Shown here in pieces: positions 1 to 2,657 of a DNA stretch of 5,613 bases (the first letter of the stretch is position 1; every line of letters starts with the position of its first letter). Source of the stretch: Acidobacteriaceae bacterium (lineage in GTDB: Bacteria > Acidobacteriota > Terriglobia > Terriglobales > Acidobacteriaceae); assembly GCA_030040175.1 (NCBI GenBank), contig JASHUF010000030.1:1-5613 (forward strand), written 5' to 3'. The position numbers were made by a program, and so were the translations under genes. The notes under the pieces were generated by a model. It worked only from the letters and a program-made list of their open reading frames with translations, was not told the origin of the DNA and did no database searches.

Positions 1-2336
1 ATGATGAGCTTGGTCGAGTACGTGTCCGAGGTGATGGTGGAGGCGTTGTCGGCTACCCAGGTATCCATCTGCTGGGGCGTCCAGACGCAGGATTCGTAAT
101 CGACGTTCTCTTCCGGCTCGTTCTGCATCGAGATGGCGTAAAGGTTGAAGCCGTTGACGGAGTTGAAGAAGGTGACAAAATCTTCCAGGTAGTTGGCGTA
201 GTCGGCGTAGTGATTGGGATCGAGGTAGCCGCCGCAGTAGCTTTCTCCGGCCGGGGCCACGGGGCTGCAGGCGCCATTGTAAAACGCCTCGTTGAAGGTG
301 GTGCCATCCACGGTGGAGCTGGTGCCATTCAGCTTCCAGGCGGCAGGCGCGGTCCACGGCGTGGCAAAGACCACGGCGTTCGGGTTGTTGGTGACGGCTT
401 CCATGCCATTGGCCGCCTCATAATCCCATTCGCCGGTTTCATACGGGTAGTTGTAGGTGCCGCCGCCCGAGGACGAGCCTGTGGGATCGATGCGCACGCG
501 CAGGACGCTCAAGCCCAGGCCGTCAGTCGGGCTGAACAAGGCCGTGGCCACGGCTGGGGGCATTGGTCCGAGCCACGCCGTCGACCCGCCGAACCCTTGG
601 ATGGTCTGGTAGGTGGTTCCGAAGTCGACAGTTGCCGCGCTCGGAGCCGACCCGGTGGTAAAGCTCCACGCGTAATTTGCGGCCAGAGCGGCTCCCGCGG
701 CGCTCGTCGCTCCCGTGGTCATGGTGGCCGTGTACCCGGTGCTGTACGCCAGAGCCGCGCTGGGCGTGAAAGCCGCCGTTGCAGTGCCGGCATTATATGT
801 GACCGTGCCCGTAACCGGAGTGTTGCCGCTGGTTGTGGCCAGCGTGAAGGTGGACGCGGTGAGTGTGGAGGCATTCATCGGCTGGCTGAAGGTAGCCGTC
901 AGGGCATTGGTCGCGATCACGTTGGTGGCGCCGCCGGCGGGTACGGTGGCGGTGACGGTGGGCACCGGGGCCGTGGCTGTGGTGAAGCTCCAGGTGACGA
1001 TCTGGGCCAGAGCAATCCCTTGCGCACTCGTAGCGCCCGTGGTGATGGTGGCGGCATAGGCCGTGTCGTAAGCGAGGTCTTGTGATGGCGTGAATGTGGC
1101 CACCGAGGTGGTGGAGTTGTAGCTGACGGCGCCGGTTACGGCGGCTCCGCCCTGTGCGGCGAGCGTAAAGGTCGAGGTTGTAATCGTCGAAGAATTCATG
1201 ACCTGGCTGAAGGTAGCCGTGAGGGTCGTGCTAACGGCCACGCCGGTGCTCGCATTGGTTGGCGAGACCGCGGTGACCGTCGGCGGAGCAGCGATCGTGG
1301 TGAAGGTCCAGGTGGTTGGGGCCAGCGCAACTCCGTCTGAAGCGGTGATTGTAATTGCCAGCGCGGCTGTGTAAGTGGTGCTGTAGGCGAGCGGCGCGTT
1401 CGGCGTGAACGTAGCGGTGAGGCTGGTTGAGTTGTACGTGACGGTTCCCGTTACTGCGGTTGCGCCCGGACCCGCGAGCGTAAACGTCGAACTGGTGATG
1501 GTCGATGCCATCATCGCCTCACTGAACGTGGCCGTGACCGTAGTAGTGACGGCCACGCCTGCGCTGTTATTCGCGGGCATGACGGCGACCGTCGGCGCCG
1601 GCGGCCCTCCGGTGGTGAACGACCAGCTGTTGCTCGAGGCCGGCGCGGCTCCTTCGGAGCTCTGTACACCGGTGGTCACCGTGGCGGTGTAGCTGGTGTT
1701 ATACGAGAGGGCCGCGGCCGGCGTAAACGTAGCGGTGAAGGTGGTCGAGTTGTAAGTGACAGTTCCGGTCACTGCCGTCCCGCCCGGGCCGGTGAGCGTA
1801 AACGTCGATGCGGTGATGGTCGCCGCGTTCATCGCTTCGCTGAAGGTGGCGGTCACGGTGGTGTCAGCGGAGACGCCGGTGGCGGCATTGCCTGGCGTAA
1901 ATGCGGTGACCGCCGGCGCCGGACCGGCCGCGGTGGTAAACGACCACGCGTAACTCGAAGCCAGTGCGGTCCCTGAGGAAGCCTGGACCGCGGTTGTGAT
2001 GGTGGCGGTATAGGTCGTGCCGCCGGCAAGCGAGCTGCCCGGCGTAAAGGTCGCCGTGTCCGTGGCCGAGTTGTAACTGACGGTTCCTGCTACTTGAGCT
2101 CCACCCTGCGCGGCAAGAGTGAAGCTCGACGCCGTGATGGTCGACGAGTTCATGGCTTCGCTGAATGTGACCGTGACCGCGGAGGTAATCGCGACACCCA
2201 TGGCGCCGCTTGTGGGCGTGACCGCGGTCACCGCCGGAGGAAGATTGTTCGACCCCCCTGAATTGGATCCACCACCGCACCCCGCAAGAGCCAGAGATGC
2301 GCTCACCAGCCACCAACCGGAACGGAACCGCATCAT
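1..2336 (-). CDS. GH30-family glycoside hydrolase (probable endo-xylanase/glucuronoxylanase), lipoprotein with five Ig-like repeats; 3' end outside window
   Basis: This is a continuous frame of 778 codons from ATG 2336 that runs off the left edge. Residues 1-20 form a lipoprotein signal with lipobox Leu-Ala-Gly-Cys (Cys20), followed by a Gly/Ser/Asn linker. Residues 33-562 are five tandem Big_5-like Ig repeats. The catalytic domain starts near residue 568 with a Gln-Thr-Ile-Gln-Gly-Phe-Gly-Gly motif (residues 577-584), then Ser-Val-Leu-Arg-Val-Arg-Ile-Asp (610-617). It continues to Ser-Met-Gln-Asn-Glu-Pro (736-741), where Glu740 is the expected acid/base, and a Trp-Thr-Pro-Gln-Gln-Met motif (752-757). 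These are hallmarks of GH30 TIM barrels of the XynC glucuronoxylanase kind. The nucleophile Glu and the C-terminal beta domain lie outside the window, so the subfamily and exact substrate are open. The start is supported by AAGGAG six bases upstream; a second ATG follows at 2333. By family knowledge the enzyme would cleave beta-1,4-xylan; the lipobox implies membrane anchoring outside the cytoplasm. Confidence 0.88.
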   Translation of the reverse strand, partial: MMRFRSGWWLVSASLALAGCGGGSNSGGSNNLPPAVTAVTPTSGAMGVAITSAVTVTFSEAMNSSTITASSFTLAAQGGAQVAGTVSYNSATDTATFTPGSSLAGGTTYTATITTAVQASSGTALASSYAWSFTTAAGPAPAVTAFTPGNAATGVSADTTVTATFSEAMNAATITASTFTLTGPGGTAVTGTVTYNSTTFTATFTPAAALSYNTSYTATVTTGVQSSEGAAPASSNSWSFTTGGPPAPTVAVMPANNSAGVAVTTTVTATFSEAMMASTITSSTFTLAGPGATAVTGTVTYNSTSLTATFTPNAPLAYSTTYTAALAITITASDGVALAPTTWTFTTIAAPPTVTAVSPTNASTGVAVSTTLTATFSQVMNSSTITTSTFTLAAQGGAAVTGAVSYNSTTSVATFTPSQDLAYDTAYAATITTGATSAQGIALAQIVTWSFTTATAPVPTVTATVPAGGATNVIATNALTATFSQPMNASTLTASTFTLATTSGNTPVTGTVTYNAGTATAAFTPSAALAYSTGYTATMTTGATSAAGAALAANYAWSFTTGSAPSAATVDFGTTYQTIQGFGGSTAWLGPMPPAVATALFSPTDGLGLSVLRVRIDPTGSSSGGGTYNYPYETGEWDYEAANGMEAVTNNPNAVVFATPWTAPAAWKLNGTSSTVDGTTFNEAFYNGACSPVAPAGESYCGGYLDPNHYADYANYLEDFVTFFNSVNGFNLYAISMQNEPEENVDYESCVWTPQQMDTWVADNASTITSDTYSTKLI
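645..1010 (-). repeat. Direct repeat copy A (catalytic-proximal Ig module of the GH30 gene)
   Basis: This segment aligns without gaps to 4785-5150 at a constant offset of 4140. By hand count 316 of 360 bases match over 651-1010. The core 681-860 has only about 10 differences in 180. It encodes repeat R5 of the GH30 protein. Similarity falls off at both ends of the module, near the catalytic domain and just inside R4. Confidence 0.85.
651..2240 (-). repeat. Five tandem Big_5-like Ig repeats within the GH30 gene
   Basis: Five units of about 103-106 codons lie head to tail. R1 is at about 2240-1929, R2 1922-1611, R3 1604-1296, R4 1286-978 and R5 968-651. Each opens with Pro-x-Val-Thr-x-x-x-Pro and Gly-Val/Asn-Val, and has Thr-Ala-Thr-Phe-Ser-(Glu/Gln)-x-Met-(Asn/Met), Ser-Thr-Phe-Thr-Leu, a Thr-Ala-Thr-Phe-Thr-Pro strand and Tyr-Thr-Ala-Thr-(Ile/Val/Met). 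Each closes on Trp-(Ser/Thr)-Phe-Thr-Thr. This is the SbsA/Big_5 Ig-like fold pattern. R1 and R4 share an Ala-Ala-Gln-Gly-Gly-Ala loop; R2 and R3 share Gly-Pro-Gly; R5 carries Thr-Thr-Ser-Gly-Asn-Thr-Pro. The array would act as a rigid stalk holding the catalytic domain away from the membrane, or as a wall or carbohydrate contact. Confidence 0.88.
2277..2336 (-). other. Lipoprotein signal peptide and lipobox of the GH30 protein
   Basis: The N-terminus is Met-Met-Arg-Phe-Arg, then a hydrophobic stretch (Trp8 to Leu17), then Leu17-Ala18-Gly19-Cys20, a canonical signal peptidase II site. Cys20 is encoded at 2277-2279. Residues 21-31 are Gly/Ser/Asn-rich, a typical flexible tether. Ser24 and Asn25 stand near the cysteine and no Asp is at +2, so the enterobacterial inner-membrane retention signal is absent. 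Outer-membrane or surface placement is inferred, not shown. Confidence 0.85.
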
Positions 2337-2342
2337 GAACTT

Positions 2343-2348
2343 CTCCTT
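2343..2348 (-). promoter_or_regulatory. Ribosome binding site of the GH30 gene
   Basis: The minus strand reads AAGGAG followed by six bases (AAGTTC) and then ATGATG. The spacing favours the first ATG (2336); the second ATG (2333) would be at nine bases and is also workable. This is a strong Shine-Dalgarno and fixes the start upstream of the lipoprotein signal. Confidence 0.85.
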
Positions 2349-2385
2349 GGATAAGAAATTAGACGGGAGTTTGCCCGTTTTATCC
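2349..2385 (-). promoter_or_regulatory. Nested stem-loop in the GH30 leader, abutting the Shine-Dalgarno
   Basis: On the minus strand an outer pair GGATAA (2385-2380) and TTATCC (2354-2349) encloses an inner pair ACGGG (2378-2374) and CCCGT (2367-2363) with loop CAAACT. Eight unpaired bases sit on one side and one on the other. The 3' arm ends one base before AAGGAG. CGGGC at 2377-2373 could instead pair with GCCCG at 2395-2391, so two mutually exclusive stems are possible. The structure is visible in the sequence; any role in translation or mRNA stability is inference. Confidence 0.4.
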
Positions 2386-2478
2386 ATCATCGGGCGGATG
2401 CGCATAACCCCATTGCGTGTGCTGTTTCATGGCCGCATGACTCGAATCTCCGGCAGATTGCACTCTAGCTAATTGGGG

Positions 2479-2496
2479 TGCGCCACGGCTGGCGCA
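2479..2496. repeat. Perfect inverted repeat (7-bp stem, 4-nt loop)
   Basis: On the plus strand TGCGCCA (2479-2485), loop CGGC (2486-2489), then TGGCGCA (2490-2496). The arms are perfectly complementary and GC-rich. No run of T follows on either strand, so it is not a convincing intrinsic terminator. If the promoter proposed upstream is correct, it lies in the 5' leader of the GH30 mRNA. It may also be part of a dispersed intergenic repeat. Confidence 0.55.
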
Positions 2497-2524
2497 GATG
2501 AAAACCCTATTTCTTTCGACTCCC

Positions 2525-2553
2525 ATACTAAATCAATTTAGTTGAAGGCGCAA
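2525..2553 (-). promoter_or_regulatory. Possible sigma70-type promoter for the GH30 gene
   Basis: On the minus strand TTGCGC (2553-2548) is followed by exactly 17 bases and then TAGTAT (2530-2525). The -35 matches the consensus at three of six positions and the -10 at four of six. It sits in the AT-rich part of the gap and would give a leader of about 180 nt. A palindromic dyad overlaps the -10 side. The match is weak and could be chance; an alternative is that the GH30 gene is read through from the GH44 gene. Confidence 0.25.
2527..2542. promoter_or_regulatory. AT-rich palindromic dyad, candidate operator
   Basis: The plus strand reads ACTAAAT-CA-ATTTAGT: two perfect 7-bp arms around a 2-bp centre. 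Such a 16-bp AT-rich palindrome stands out in GC-rich DNA and is the size of a dimeric repressor site. It overlaps the spacer and -10 hexamer of the possible promoter, where a repressor would block initiation. It lacks the central CG typical of LacI-family operators. No regulator gene is in the window, so the assignment is inference. Confidence 0.35.
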
Positions 2554-2566
2554 CGCCAATTGCGCC
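2547..2566 (-). terminator. Hairpin downstream of the GH44 gene, possible non-canonical terminator
   Basis: On the minus strand GGCGCAA (2566-2560), loop TTGGCG (2559-2554), then TTGCGCC (2553-2547): a perfect 7-bp stem 92 bp after the GH44 stop. It is followed by TTCAACTAAATTG, not a U-tract, so it would be a weak intrinsic terminator at best. Its 3' arm overlaps the -35 hexamer of the possible GH30 promoter. It could alternatively protect the 3' end of the mRNA or be a repeat-family hairpin. Confidence 0.35.
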
Positions 2567-2657
2567 GGTTCCCACGCCTTCCATAAGTGCTGGAGGCACA
2601 ACCGTCTCCGAGCTTTACTCCCGCCCCTCGCCACCGCAGCCCCAGCCACGCAACGAA

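Larger units (their letters stand above)
2337..2657. other. Intergenic region between the GH44 and GH30 genes
   Basis: This 321-bp gap has no supported gene on either strand. It holds, in transcription order, a hairpin 92 bp after the GH44 stop, an AT-rich dyad overlapping a possible promoter, a second hairpin, a nested stem-loop and the GH30 ribosome binding site. Short open frames crossing it on both strands are extensions of antisense or out-of-frame shadows. The stretch around 2500-2545 is clearly more AT-rich than the flanking genes. The gap is long enough for separate transcription of the two genes, and no hairpin with a clean U-tract was found. Confidence 0.7.

Noticed and set aside
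210..1085. 291-codon plus-strand open frame
   Set aside because: It is antisense to the GH30 catalytic domain and repeats R4-R5, with low-complexity Arg/Gly composition. The minus-strand frame has clear domain content.
715..1953. Several Val/Ala-rich plus-strand frames (715-1059, 1405-1692, 1756-1953) that look like repeated hydrophobic peptides
   Set aside because: They are the exact reverse reading of the Thr/Ala/Tyr-rich Ig repeats and recur once per unit, as expected for shadows. They have no ribosome sites or independent features.
651..2240. The tandem array as a CRISPR or satellite
   Set aside because: The units are about 315 bp, in frame and encode an Ig fold, with no short conserved repeat and unique spacer alternation.
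2363..2385. Plus-strand hairpin ACGGG/CCCGT followed by TTTTATCC as a rho-independent terminator
   Set aside because: The stem is only 5 bp, the T-run is short and there is no plus-strand gene to terminate. The same bases are better explained as a leader stem of the minus-strand GH30 gene.
2119..2472. 117-codon plus-strand frame reaching into the gap
   Set aside because: Most of it is antisense to the lipoprotein start and R1. The gap part shows no motif and no good ribosome site was seen for it.
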